Shown here piece by piece: positions 11,880 to 44,500 of a stretch of 64,000 nucleotides of DNA. Every line of letters begins with the position of its first letter. Position 1 is the stretch's first letter. The translations under genes and the position numbers were made by a program. Origin of the DNA: Dasypus novemcinctus (taxonomy: Eukaryota > Chordata > Mammalia > Cingulata > Dasypodidae); assembly GCF_030445035.2 (NCBI RefSeq), contig NC_080677.1, forward strand, positions 26,237,513 through 26,301,512, written 5' to 3'. The notes below the pieces were generated by a model. It did not search any database. It was not told the DNA's origin and saw nothing but the letters and a program-made list of their open reading frames with translations.

Positions 11880-12480
11880 GTTGTCATAGCGCTTTACAAC
11901 GAACGCAACTGCGCAGGTCAGACGGCGCCACCGCGATGTCTTCTGGGGCTCGTAGTCCAGAGTGGTATGGCAGGGTGGAGTGGGAGGTCGAGAAACATTT
12001 CTGAGTGGGCCGTCGCTGCAATAAGATAGCTACTGGGGCGGGCCAGAATGAACCACTCCGTAATCTTCGTTGCATAGAGAGTTACTAAAACTCCCTTTTC
12101 TGTCCTCGCACCTGTATCTGAGTCCGAGACGCCGGAAAGACCCGCCTTACACTCGACCCTCCAGTTCAGGCCCCGCCCCTCCCTCTCGCGCAGCGCCCTC
12201 CCCCGGCGCTCGGGGGCGGGCGCTCCGGGTTCCGCCGTGGCGAGCGCGCGCTCCCCGCCCTTTTGCAATGGGCAGCCTCCGCGAGTGGCCGCTTCTTTCC
12301 GTGACCAGGGGTTTCGTCAGGGTCCTTTCCATGGACCGTGCGGCCGTGGCACGGATGGGCGCGGTAGCGAGCGCCAGCGTGTGCTCCCTGGTAGCGGGGG
12401 TGGGGTCGGCTGACCTTGAACTGAAGACCGGGAGGAAGACCAAGATCTTGGAGATGGTGAGTGCGGCGTGTCCGCGCGCC
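11880..12480. promoter_or_regulatory. CpG island with NT5C3A-like exon
   Basis: GC-rich and CpG-rich, containing a GGGGCGGG box near 12210 and CCCCGCCC near 12170 (Sp1-type sites). It could fire in both directions; sequence alone does not show a minus-strand gene. The retained CpG density suggests the island is, or recently was, unmethylated in the germline. Confidence 0.7.
12331..12456 (+). CDS. NT5C3A: NT5C3A-like first coding exon (long isoform), displaced; possibly a dead duplicate
   Basis: 42 codons starting MDRAAVAR and ending TGRKTKILEM, followed at once by donor gtgagt (12457). This matches the first exon of the long isoform of NT5C3A (cytosolic 5'-nucleotidase IIIA, a pyrimidine-nucleotide phosphatase), whose N-terminus is about 46 residues up to the same junction. 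Four residues are missing net: the hydrophobic stretch after LVAG is replaced by a polar one, best explained by an 11-base and a 1-base deletion. The upstream Met used in human is not present in frame. A CpG island surrounds it. No following NT5C3A exon is visible in the window. It may be a duplicated or pseudo first exon, or a true first exon with RP9 inside the next intron. Exon identity is more secure than functionality. Confidence 0.62.
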
Positions 12481-12539
12481 GGGAGCGCTTAAGGGACATT
12501 TCCCACACGTGGGTTTAAAAAGACAAGGTTTATTGCACT

Positions 12540-13860
12540 TAAATCTCTCCTTTCTCAGGAGGGCAATGAGGCATTATGCTGCATTCAAAAACTACTTTAA
12601 ACAAAAATGCTAGATACTTGTCAAAGGTAGAAGCACATTATGGTTCTAAATATGACACCCCAAAAAGCACAAAATTCAGATGGTGTACGTACCTTTACAA
12701 CTGTCACTTGCTCACCCACGCCAGCCTCCCGTAGCCCAGGTGGGTGGAATGATCACTGGCAGTTTTCTCCACGGCACATTTCTCTGAGACCCATATCCAT
12801 TACCAAAATGACTTGTTAGAGCAGTTTTATCTAAATCCTACCTGGAATGAAACAAATGAGTCCCTGATTAGGTCCTTAGCCCGTTGGTACTAAGGGTTTT
12901 ATGAGAAGAACACATATCACTCCTCGGCTAAAAATGCATAAACCCTATCTCATCATGAGGAAACATCAAAACCAAACTGCGGGACATTTCTTCAAAATAG
13001 CCAGCCTTTACTCTCTTCAGTGCCAGGGTCATGAAAATCAAAGAACAACTGATGAGCTGTTCCAGAGCAGAGTAGTGTATTGGAATGGGATCCTTTTGCT
13101 GTAAAGAAACATACGGGAATATTTGACAAAACTTTAATGGTCTCTAAGGATTAGTGTTAATAATGATAACTTACCGATTTTAATGGTTATTTGAGTTATG
13201 TAGGAGAGTGTTCCTAGGAAATGCAAGCGAAAATATTCTGGGGTGGTGGGCATGATGCCCACTTTCTTCTGCAAAGGTTGGATGGGAAAGGGGAGAGTGC
13301 GCTGTACTGGTCTTGCAACTTTGTTTCACAGTAAAAAGCTCCTAAAAATACCTGACCAGAATACTGACTGGTGAGAACAGCTCAGCGATAGGTTGGCTCA
13401 AGGGGAAGGCAACGCAGAACTTAAAGAAATAAAGGGACAGAGAGAGAGAAACAAGAGAGGAGGTAAAGAGGGACCAGGGGACTCACTCTGGAACTGAGAG
13501 CCTTGACTCTAGTTTCCACTTCATATTTATTGTAAACTACCAAGCAGCTCTTTGCTATTACAACTGCAACATTATCTATAATAATAGAGAACAACTACAT
13601 CATCTAACAACGGCAACATCTACAATGGAACAGGTAAGCCAATTTCCACAACAACTGACTAAAACCATCTCTAATGCCAACCCCACCCTCCTACCCAGGC
13701 GTCCTTCAATACCTAAAGCAACTGCCTTAGCAAGCTCACTTCTTCATGGGACCAAGCCCCCTGTAGATTTTGGAGGCCCCTTCCTGATATTCACCCTTGA
13801 GTCCTGCCTGTTAAAATTCTCTTTTGGAGAATTCGAACCATTTCCTGTTGTTGTTTTTTC
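12540..13860. other. Gene-free stretch after the NT5C3A-like exon
   Basis: Expected to hold the next exon only if the intron were short; no NT5C3A exon 2 (MPEFQKSS-type) is seen here. No clear repeat. Confidence 0.5.
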
Positions 13861-13869
13861 CTATTAGAA

Positions 13870-14050
13870 TCAGTGCTGCTGCGAAGTTACATATCTCCTA
13901 ATGCACATGTGCTAAATATTCTCTTTAGAGTCTACCTTGGAGTGGATTTCTTGGTTGTAAGGTATGCAGATATTCACCTTTACAAGATAATGCCAATTTT
14001 TGTTTGTTTTGAGTTTGTTTTTTTCCTTCTTCATTTTCAAATTCACTGTA
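13870..14050 (-). repeat. L1 fragment, antisense
   Basis: 'gcacatgtgctaaatattct ... gtggatttcttggttgtaag' resembles the antisense L1 3' half. Short and decayed. Confidence 0.45.
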
Positions 14051-14359
14051 GGTATAATATCCTGTCAGTCATCAACCTTGAAATGTTCTAGCTTTTTCAA
14101 AAGGATTCTAACTTATACTTTAAAGATCCTATTTTTAACCACCAATCCACATTCCTAGTAAGAAATAGAATTCTAAATTATTATGATTTTTACAGATAAA
14201 TGGTCATTCTTAGGTCACTTCCTATTTGAAGCATGAAAAATTTTATTTTCAACAACCAGTCTGAGAATTCTGCTTCAAGAGTCTGGTAGATAACAAAAGT
14301 GTCTGCAGTTTTTGTTTTTTGTGGGGTTTTTTTCCCATTCTTGTTTGATTATCTCTTTG

Positions 14360-14650
14360 TAATGTGCCTTTGCAGCTCCACCCTTGAATCTGGCTTTGTG
14401 CATATGACTTGCTTTGGCCAATGAGACAATAGTAAATATGATGCAAACAGAAGCTTGAAAAGTGCTTACCTGTGCTGCTCTTGGGAATACTGCAGCCATA
14501 AATGAACATAATAGGGAAGCATGCTGGATGAGGAAAGGCATATAGCCAGGTTGTTGCCATTGCCCCACCAGACACCTGAGTGAGGCCATCCTGAGCTGTT
14601 AACCACAGAGATCAGTCAAGCCAGCCCAGCCCACAAGAATTCCTGCCTAA
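14360..14650. repeat. Old LTR-like repeat
   Basis: 'gacttgctttggccaatgag' and 'cagacacctgagtgaggcca' are phrases found in MaLR-type LTRs of placental mammals. Family uncertain. Confidence 0.45.
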
Positions 14651-15134
14651 CCCGTGTTACTTTTTAATACGTATATAGATTAGGACATAAGGGATCATCT
14701 ACACTATCAAGGCCATTTATTTTTTAAGCCAGGCACCATACTAAGCATGTTATATCATTTAACATTTAGAACACAGATCTCAATTATTTAATTTGGAAAG
14801 AAATAATACCAAACCTTATTATGTATGTGTGATGCCATCTAATATTTCTACTTTCTATTCTTTTTCTATTCATTATTCCAGTGCTGGTGGCAATTCACTA
14901 AATTGATTTCATAATCTTCTTATGACTCTGGATCCACAATTTGGAAGACCCAACAGTTGCAGAATATGTATGGAATTATATAAAATGCTACCACTTAGCT
15001 AGAGAGATCCCTTTAAGTTAAAATCTGTTGATGACCCTCCTCTGCTTTAAGTTCTTCATTAGCTTCCCACTATAGTTAGCTTTGAAATCTAAGTACTTGA
15101 CAGGATCTGCAAGGCACTGGACAGCCTCACTCCA

Positions 15135-15785
15135 CTGTCTAAATGAGGATGTGAACCAGCTGGGACACGCTTACTTTGCTGGTGGGAAAATGGTACAACC
15201 AATTTGGCAATTTATTAAAAGATCAAACATTTACCTACCATGTGACCTAAAAATTCCACTTCTAGTTATTTACTCAAAAGAAATGAAAGGCTATATATCC
15301 ATCCAAAAACTTGTATATGAGTGTTCATAGCAGCTTCATTTGTAATAGCCCATAACCGGAAACAACCCCAAAGTCCCTTAAAGGCAAATAAATCAACAAA
15401 TTATGGTAAATCCATGCATGAAATACTACTCATCAAGAAAAAGAAATTAGTTACACGTGCAACAACATGGACGAATCTCAAGAGATGAATGAAAGATACT
15501 AAGCAAAAAAGAGCACATAATATATGATTTCATTTATATGAATCTCTAGAAAATACAAACTACTGTATAGTGACAGCAGATTAGAGGTTACCTGGGAATG
15601 AGGCAAGGGGTGGGAAGAAGGGGTCATAAAGAAGCACAAGGAAACTTTTGAGAGTGATGGGTATTATAATCATGATTGTGGTTCATAGGTGTATACCTTT
15701 GTCAAAATTTATAAAATTACATACTTTAAATGTGCTCAGTTTATTGTACACGAATTATACTACAATAAACTATTTTAGAAAAAGA
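15135..15785 (+). mobile_element. L1 3' portion (ORF2 end and 3' UTR)
   Basis: 'gtgggaaaatggtacaacca...gtgacctaaaaattccactt...catagcagcttcatttgtaa' is the ORF2 C-terminal and 3' UTR region, ending 'aattatactacaataaac' and A-rich tail. Confidence 0.85.
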
Positions 15786-15899
15786 CAATATATTGTTTTG
15801 TTTTGCCTGGTTTTGAATTTTGTATTTTATTATATGTGGTCTTCCAGGGCTTGCTTTTTTTCAACTCAATATTATGCCACCACACAGCAGATAGAACTA

Positions 15900-16250
15900 T
15901 TTAGACCTCAAATCTGATTACAGCTCTCCCCTACTTTAAACCTTTCATTAAGTTCCCACTGCATTTAGGATTGAGGTCCCAGTACTTCACAGGATCCACA
16001 AGGCCCTGGTCACCCTTATCCCTTCTGTCTGCCCCTCACTCCCTGGACTCCAGCCTCATGCTGGCTTCTCTCTCAGTTTCTCCTTCCCAAGGGCGAATCC
16101 ACTTCCTGGGTTGCTTTCCTTTCTTTACTCAACCAGGTCCTACTCATCCTATAAGCCTCTGCTGATATGCCCCTTCTTCTGGGAAGCCTTTCTAGCTGCC
16201 ACTTAGATGGGTACCTCTATGTATCTTCATCGATCATGTCTGAGATGTTA
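15900..16250. repeat. LINE2-like old repeat
   Basis: 'cttcacaggatccacaaggc...tgccccttcttctgggaagcc' pattern of L2-type sequence. A similar piece precedes the L1 at 15020-15130, so the L1 may sit between related fragments. Confidence 0.45.
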
Positions 16251-16254
16251 ATAG

Positions 16255-17380
16255 GTGGGTAATTATTGGGTTATTGGGTGAACTTGTTTTGGCATAAGTT
16301 TCATGAGGGCAAAGACCTGGCACAATGTTATTCACACTGCAGTTCTCACTTAGTGTTTAATGAATAGGTAAATAAATGGGTGGATAAATGATTGGCTATT
16401 TCTGAGATTTTTATTAAAATCACCTCTTAACTCCACCTTTATACCCTCACAGCTTCTGGCTCTCCCCAGAGATCAGACCACCACCCTCTAGGGGAATAAG
16501 CCAGAGATAAACCTAAGTGGTAGAGGCCAAGGAAACTGGACCAGAGTTGGTTTTCCCCACTGGGGAGACTTTGTTGCCAGCTCACCTTGTGAGCCCACTT
16601 CCCTTAGGGTGAATTCTTGCTCAGGAAGCTCCTCAGGCCCTGAAACAATCAGGATCTGTGGGGCCCACCTCCAAGGTCAGCCAGAGGTGGCCAGACAGTG
16701 GAATCCTGCCGGCGGCCTCGGCTTAGACGTAAGCCGTTTAGATGCCTGAGCTGTTTAGACTCAAGCTCCCCATCTCCCCACACATGATACTGTGAAAGGT
16801 TATGCTACAGTTTAAGGAAGAAATCTTAGATTTTTGAATAGTGATTTACAGTACCATTTTTGTTCCTTTAATATTAAGACATTTAAGAAGATTGTTCTTA
16901 AAAATTAAAATTTTGCAATTAAACATTTATATTTTGCAGTTAAATATATTGTTTCTGACAGAGTTCTTAGTCACAGACCATAGAATCCACTCTACCTAAT
17001 TTAATCACAAGCTAGAGATAGTTTAAAGGGAATTAAGTAGCTGGCCAAATCCCCAGGAGACCCAGAAAACCAGGTTTGGACACCTCACTTCTAGAAACAA
17101 TGGGACCTAAAGTGTGCAGCCAAGAGAAAAACCTGTCAGGTTGGGGTTTTGCCAGGGGAAATCATCTGGGGCATTGCAGTATAACTTTTGATGTCTGTTC
17201 ATAGCTTTTGTGTGTTTGTTTAGATTTCCTCTAAAAAGTTTAAATGAACTTGTATATTTTAGATATTAACCATGTTGAATGCTGCATTCGAGGCACATAT
17301 TTTTATTTCCTTTGTGATTTCTTTCATTATTTTAACACTAAAACAATTATCATGACTCCATATATCAGATACATCTTCTA
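16255..17380. other. Gene-free stretch upstream of RP9
   Basis: Contains a short tggataaatg-type simple repeat near 16365-16395. Nothing else assignable; no divergent BBS9 exon recognised. Confidence 0.45.
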
Positions 17381-17384
17381 ATTA

Positions 17385-17600
17385 GACCTAGTGAAGTATC
17401 TAACCCCTTTGAACCCTGGCTCCACTACTTACTAGTTCTGTATCACTTAACTCTTTGGGCCTCCTCCTTATCTATAAAATAATAGCAATAAATAAGGGTT
17501 ATAATCATACTTAAAGTTTTTTTTTTGAAGATCAAATCAGTCTATTAAGGACTTAACTCAATGACTGGCACAAAAGTGCTCAGTGTGTATTAGCTTCTGT
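17385..17600 (+). repeat. MIR SINE
   Basis: 'ccctggctccactacttact...gggcctcctccttatctata...actggcacaaaagtgctcag' spans nearly a whole MIR. Confidence 0.8.
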
Positions 17601-18228
17601 CTTCCAGCACCCAAACCCTGACTAAATACATTATACATTGAGTATGTTTTAACCATGAATCACATAACTGGGAGATTGGAGGATCTTGCTTTGTTCCAAA
17701 AATGGATGAATCCTAGTAACATGTAAGGATCAGCTCCCGAGTTCAAGCTACTGTCAAGGGATAGGGTTGTGTAAGGAAGTGAAGGTACAAAAATGACCGG
17801 GACAAGGTCCGTCCCCCCACCCCCGGGGGCTGAGGACCTCAAAGAGGGCTGTCACGGCCCGTGGGTGTGTGTGGCGGGGCAGGTAGCCGCCGCCGGGGAA
17901 GGGCTCTCGGGTCAGGGCCCTCAACATCCCTCGCCACATCTGCTCCAGGCCTCGCGAGTCGCGAGCTCCGCATCGGCCGCCGCCGGGGGGCGCGCTCCGG
18001 CCTCTGGCACGTGCGGGCGGGACGGCGGGGGGCGCTGTGCGCTTGGGGGCGGCGCCGCCGGGAGGCCGCGGGGCGGGCCTGCTGCGCGCCCAGGGAATCC
18101 GCGGCCGCCGAGAGTCGCAGGGCGGCGGCGGGAGGGGGCGCTGCGAAGTCGGGCGAGCGCGGCGCGGAGGAAGTGCCGTCTTGACCGCCGCTACCTCAGC
18201 CCGGCCACCGAGAGCCGCGCGGGCCGAG

Positions 18229-38632
<20,404 letters not shown>

Positions 38633-39060
38633 CAAGGACTCAACTTGTTCAACATTCGCTTCTCAAAAATTATACACTGTGGCCAAGGAACGAAGGGTCA
38701 GAGAGGGATGAGAGAGAGAAGCCAAGAGAGGGATATCTGATGTCACAGCCGTGAATTCACGCCTACCTTCCAGAAAGGAAGTGACCCACCAGAGAGTGAA
38801 TTTTCTCTTCCCAGGTGCTAGCTCCAGACAGTGGCTGATTTCAGTCAAGAAAGCTTATATTCAGTGTCCTCCTCCCAGCTGGTCACTGCAGTTAATTATT
38901 CATTTGAAATACCTCCTCCAGGGCAGCAGGACTAAGGGAATCTCAGGAAGCTCTTCTGTGGCTTTTCCCCCTCCATGGTGGGGCTACTTAATTCCCATCG
39001 ATTTTAGGCTTGCATTTTCTCTGTTGTGGAGGATAATAAAAGCTGATTATTTACTTTTTT
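38633..39060 (+). other. RP9: RP9 3' UTR
   Basis: Non-repetitive sequence between the RP9 stop and the poly(A) signal, giving a 3' UTR of about 430 nt. An antisense L1-like fragment begins directly after it. Confidence 0.7.
39035..39040 (+). terminator. RP9: RP9 polyadenylation signal AATAAA
   Basis: Canonical AATAAA about 400 nt after the stop, followed by a T-rich stretch at 39054-39075 suited to a downstream element. It is the first canonical hexamer after the stop. Confidence 0.75.
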
Positions 39061-39310
39061 AATGTATTTATTTTTCAATAATAATACACTTATAGGATGC
39101 AAATTTAAAAGCTACATAAGATTTAATCAAGAGAAATCTTCCTCTCTCCCAGCTGCCCATTTCCCTTCCCCAATGGCAACCAGTGTTACCAGTTTCTTTT
39201 GACTTCCAGAAATAGTTTTTATACCACAAACAAATATGGTATTTTTTCTCTTTTTTTACACAAATACTACACACACTAATCTGTGCATTATTTTTTAACA
39301 GTATTACTAT
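39060..39310 (-). repeat. L1-like fragment, antisense
   Basis: Directly after the RP9 poly(A) region; 'cttcctctctcccagctgcc...caatggcaaccagtgttacc' is antisense L1 3' UTR-like. Confidence 0.5.
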
Positions 39311-40070
39311 CTATAATATTTGACCTTGCTGCATACACAAGGCATATGTTTATAATCCTCCGGATAATGGGTGACAAAAGGCAAGAGGAGATTCCTGTAA
39401 CATTTGAAACTCTTGTGCATATTCTGTATTTAACTTGTTTGGACCTTATTTCCACAGTCCCAAGATTTCCCTAGAGTAAATGACTCAGAAATATGAGAAT
39501 TTAGGATTTACTATAATAGGTCAGCTTCCCACATCCCAAAACACATTCCTTACCTCCCTCCTCCAGTTGGCAGAACACAGTTCACCTGCACCCCTCAAGC
39601 TTTGTGCTACAGCAGACGCAGTTCTGGGCAGGTCAGGGTTGGTGCTGTGAGCTGGGAGAGAATAGGTCTATTCTTGCTAAGCCAGAGTGGAGCCACTTCT
39701 TGCTCATATGCATGTGTCCCTCTCTATCCCAGCTGAGGCTGTTGCTACTTACAGCACTCAGGCTTCTAGGAACTCACTAATCCCATTTCCTTCCTCTTTC
39801 TCCAAGGGTTAGATTACATCTCTCTTTAAAAAGTAACCCATGCAGACAAAGGGCCACTTCTGCAAGTCTTACTAGTAAATACTCCTGGTTTGGGCCTTGG
39901 AACAGCACTTCAGGAACTAGTCAGTCTAGATTGGCATTGCCAGCACTTCTGAAAACCCTGAAACCATCTAATTCAGCTATGCCTCATTCTTGTAACTCTT
40001 GCCAGGAATTTTCTACTGTTCTCTGCAAATCCCATTTCATGTACACATTCTTCTACAACATAGGAAAATC
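39310..40070. other. Gene-free stretch downstream of RP9
   Basis: Nothing assigned with confidence. Confidence 0.4.
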
Positions 40071-40071
40071 T

Positions 40072-40260
40072 ACACCAACATTCTCAAACTTTAGGGGCAT
40101 CAATATCTCCAGAGGACTATGTTAAAACAAATTGCTGGCCCACTCCCAGTGTTTCTGACTCAGAAGGTCTGGAGTGGGGCCCGCGAATTTGCATTTCTAA
40201 CCAGTTCCCAAATGATGCTAATGCTGTCTCTCTGGGGACCACACTTGGAGAACCACTGCT
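40072..40260 (+). mobile_element. MER5A hAT relic
   Basis: 'ttctcaaactttaggggcat...ggtctggagtggggcccg...ccacacttggagaaccactg' is an almost full MER5A with recognisable terminal repeats. Confidence 0.85.
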
Positions 40261-40264
40261 CTGT

Positions 40265-40565
40265 ATCTTTAACCTCTGACTTAAACCTTTGTCCACTCCC
40301 TGCTTTAACTAGAATCTGGCCATCCCCTGCAACCTTGCAAATACTTGCTAACTCTTCCTCACTCCAGTTTTCTCTGCCCTCTGTTTCTGTCAGAGATTCT
40401 GTGGTCTATTGCTTCAGCCTGTCACCTCCCTTGACCTGTGGTCTTACCCAGCTTACCCACAAGAATCTCAAAGCAAGCTCTTCCTCCTGTGCTCCTATAC
40501 CCAACTGTTGGGGGCGGGGGGGGGGAATCACACAGTTGTGTTAATTGGTCACCCTAGAATAGGAG
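40265..40565. other. Unassigned; G run
   Basis: Contains an 11-G stretch within a G-rich patch near 40508-40525. No gene. Confidence 0.4.
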
Positions 40566-40570
40566 TCATA

Positions 40571-40913
40571 ACTTTTTTTTTTAAGATTTATTCATCTCTC
40601 CCCCCACCCCCCGTCTTGTTTGTGCTCACTATCTGCTCTCTGTGCCTGTTCATGTGTGCTCTCTGTGTCTGCTCGTTTTTTTAGGAGGCATTGGGAACCA
40701 AACCTAGGACCTCCCATGTGGGAGGGAGGTGCCCAATCACTTGAGCTACCTCTGCTCTCTGCTTGTTGTGTCTCATTGTGTTTCCTCGTTGTGTCTTCTT
40801 GTTGCCTTAGCTAGCTGTGTTGCTCGTCTACCAAAGGAGACACTGGAAACTGAACCCAGAACCTCCCATGTGGGAGGCAGGCACCCAACTGCTTGATCCA
40901 CATCCGTTTCCCA
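40571..40913 (-). mobile_element. Dimeric tRNA-SINE, antisense
   Basis: T-rich end at the left, two B-box complements ('ggaaccaaacctagg' near 40695 and 'gaactgaac'-type near 40850). Lies downstream of RP9. Confidence 0.85.
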
Positions 40914-41271
40914 GTTCTTAACCTTTTTTGTTCCACAGACCCCTTTGCCAATCAGGTGAAAACCACAGACCCCTGAAGTCCACACTATACTGTGTATTAT
41001 TTAATAAATACATCATACCCCCATCAACACTTCCCCACGAGAATAATGTTCTTTTTTTTTTTTATTTCCATTCAAGCTCATGGACCCCTTATTAAGAACC
41101 CCTGCCCTAGAAAGTCATCATTTAGTCACCAATTTAAGCCACCTTTTTCATCCTCAAATCTCTCTCCTCAAGTTCAGTCCTGTCCTGTCCACTCCTGTCC
41201 TGGAAGCAATACAAGTCCTCAGACCTCGCTTCACCAAATCATCCTACCAACGCTTTTCATGGTTGTGTTAG

Positions 41272-41540
41272 GCAGATTCTAAAATGGCCCCCAAGATTTC
41301 CCACCCTACTCCCCAAATCTGTTAATATAACGGATTTTACTCCTCTGATTACGAGTCACAGTTGACCTTATCACAGGGTGCTTTGTAGGTGGTCCTAACC
41401 AAATCACCTGAGCCCTTTAAAACCAGAAGTTTATTCTGGTAGCTAGCAGAAGTCAGATTCCAAGCCTGAGAAAAAGTCAACACATTTGCTGGCTTGAAAA
41501 TAGCAGGGACTTGTCCTGAGTTCCCATCACAACTAAAGGG
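41272..41540 (+). mobile_element. MLT1-type MaLR LTR (5' part)
   Basis: 'taggcagattctaaaatggcc ccc...cttatcacagggtgctttg' follows MLT1. The RPSA retrocopy begins where it stops. Confidence 0.75.
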
Positions 41541-44500
41541 AAACTGTCACAATGTCCAGAGCCCTTGATGTCTTGGAGATACCAGGAAAGGGTGTCCTCA
41601 AATTCCCTGCAGCAGGAACCCATTTAAGTGACAACAACCTTGACTTCCAAATGGCACAATGTATCTACAAAAGGTTAAATGATGGCATCTACATCATAAA
41701 TTTGAAGAAGGACCTGGGAGAAACTTAGACTGGTGGCTCCTGCCATTGTTGACATGGAATACCCAGCTGATGTCAGTGTCATGTCTTCCAAGAATACCAG
41801 CCAACAGTCTGTGCTGAAGTGTGCTGCTGCCACTGGAGTTACTGCTACTGTTGGGCACTTCGCTCTTGGCCTGGAACCTTCATTAGCCAGATGCAGGCAG
41901 CCTTCTGGGAGCTGTGTCTTCCAGTGGTTATTAATCCTAGGGTTGACCACCAGCATCTCACATAGGCATCTTTTGTTAACTTGCCAGCTATTGCTCTATG
42001 TCACACAGATTCTCCTCTGCACTATGTGGACATTGCCATCCCAGACAGCATCAAGGTAATTCACTCAGTGGGTCTAATGTAGATGCTGACCTGGGAAGTT
42101 CTGTGCATGCATGGCACCATCTCCCAGGAGCACCCATAGAAGGTTATGCCAGATCTCTACTTCTCTCTTAATCATAAGGAGATTGAAAGGAAGAGCAGGC
42201 TGCTACTGAAAAGGTTGTGACTACCACCACATGATCACTTCAATGTATACAGAAAAAGCATTTGACAAAATCCAACATCCTTTCATGACAAAAAGAGTAA
42301 ACTAGGAAAAGAAGGGAAGTTTCACAACATGATCCAGGGGATTTATGTAAAACCCACAGCAAATATTGTACTCAGTTGTGAAAGACAAACCTTTCCCCCT
42401 AAGACCAAAACAGGACAAGAATGCCCACTGTCAACACTGTTTTTCAACATTATACTAGATGGTCTAGCCAGAGCAATCAGAGAAGAAGAAGAAGTAAATG
42501 GCATCCAAAGTGGAAAGGAGAAAATCAAATTATCTCTATTCACAGGTGGCATGATCCTATATATAGAAAATCCCAAATAATCTACAAGAAAACTACTAGA
42601 ACTAATAAACAAATGCAACAAACTTGCAGGATACAAGATAGGCATGCAGGAGTCAGTTTAGTTTTCTATACACTAGTGTGGAACAGTATCAAAAGGAAAC
42701 CAAGAAAATTCCCTTTACAGTAGCATTTAAACAGTAAAGTAACTAGGAATAAATTTAACGAAGATGGTGAAAGACTTATACACTGGAAACTACAAAACAT
42801 TGCTAAAAATTGTAAAGAAGACCTAAATTAATAGAAAGGCATCCCAGGTTCATGGATTGGAAGACTTAATGTTAATTAAGGTAACAAAACTGTCTACAGT
42901 GACCTACAAATTAAATGCAATCTCTGTCAAAATTCCAGCAGCCTTTTCATTTCTTTCCTTTCTTATTAAAGAAGTTGTCAGTTTACAAAACAATCATAAA
43001 TCAATACAGGATTCCCATATACCACCTGATTTTCAACAAGGGTGTCAAGTTTATTTTATAGGGAACAAATAGTCTCTTCCAACAAATGGTGCTGGGACAA
43101 TTGGATATCCACATTGCAAAAGAATGTGGTCCCCTATCTCTGACCATATGCAAAAATTAATTCAAAATGGATCAAAGACCTAAATATAACAGCTAATACT
43201 ATAAAACTCTTATAAGAAAACATTGCCTTGTAGTAGGCAATGAATTTTTAGATTGTGCAACAAAGGACATTATAAAGAAAGTGAAAAGACAACCTACAGA
43301 ATGTGATAAAATATTTGGAAACCATATATCTGGTAACGGTTTAATAACCAGAAAATATAAAGAACTACAACTAAACAAAAAGACAGCACAATTTTTCAAA
43401 TGGGCCAAGGATCTGAATAGACACTTCTCCAAAGTTGATATTCAAATGGCAAATAAGTATGAAAAGCTGCTCAACATCATTAGCCATTTGAGAAATGCCA
43501 ATTAAAACTACAATAAGACACTTTACATCCACTGGGTTGGGGAGCACTGCTCTTTAAAATAAATAACAAGTGTTGGCGAGGATGAGGAGAAATAGGATCA
43601 CTTGTACATAGTTGGTGGTAATGAAGATTGGTGTACCACTGTGCTGGCTTTTTTGTTTGTTTGGTGGTTCCTCAGAAAATTAAACATTGCATTATCATAT
43701 GACCTAGAAACTCCACTCCTAAGTATATAACCAAAAGAATTGAAAGCAAGGACTCAGGCACCAGTGTTCACTGAAGCATAATTTGCAGTAGCCAAAAGTA
43801 ACCCAAATGTCCAAGAACAGATAAACAGCTAAACAAACTGTGGTATATCCAAACAGAGGAATACTATTTGCCTGTAAAAAAAACTAGTGACGTGCTGGTA
43901 CATACCAGAACATGGATGAAACTTAAAGACATTGTGTTTAGTGAAATAAGCCAAACAGATACCGAAGGACAAATACTGCATGATTTCTCTTAAATGCTTA
44001 GAATAAGCAAATTCAAAGAGACAGCAGAATAGTGGTTACCAGAGGGTAGGGAATGAGGAGTTACTGCTAAATGAGTATGAGTTTGGGATGACGAAAATAG
44101 TCTGGAAATAGTGGTGAAAACTACATAGTATTGTCAGTGTACTTAATGTCAAAAAATTGTCCTCTTAGAATGGTTAAAATAATTTTTATGTTATGTATAT
44201 TTTACCACAACTAAATTTTTTTCAATTGTGTGGCCAAGGAGGAATTTCAGGGTGAATAGACTACTCCAGCTCCTGAATTTACTGCTGCTCGCCCAAGTGG
44301 CAGGCTGGTCTGAAGGCAGGCAGAGACCTCTGTGCCTGTGTAGCGGTTCCCTACTGAAGACTGGATGGCTCAGCCTGCGACTGAAGACTGGTCAGCAGCT
44401 ACCAAGACTTAGGCCGTTGAGTTGGTAGGAACAACCACCAAGTGTGCCTAAGCTGTTTTTCCACGGGCTTTTAAACAGAAAATACGAATAAGGTTGACAG

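Noticed and set aside
12147-12443. Minus-strand open frame of 98 codons in the CpG island
   Set aside because: Mirror of the NT5C3A-like exon and its GC-rich leader; no recognised family.
1-17800. BBS9 first coding exon on the minus strand
   Set aside because: Expected from human synteny, but no MSLFKARDWW-type exon is visible. It may lie to the left of the window.
12500-18200. Remaining NT5C3A exons between the first exon and RP9
   Set aside because: Searched by eye for the next exon (MPEFQKSS-type) and the HAD-domain DFDMTLS motif on both strands; not found here or further right.
42329-42723. Possible reverse transcriptase gene
   Set aside because: Frames belong to the decayed L1 inside the RPSA pseudogene; stops and shifts throughout.
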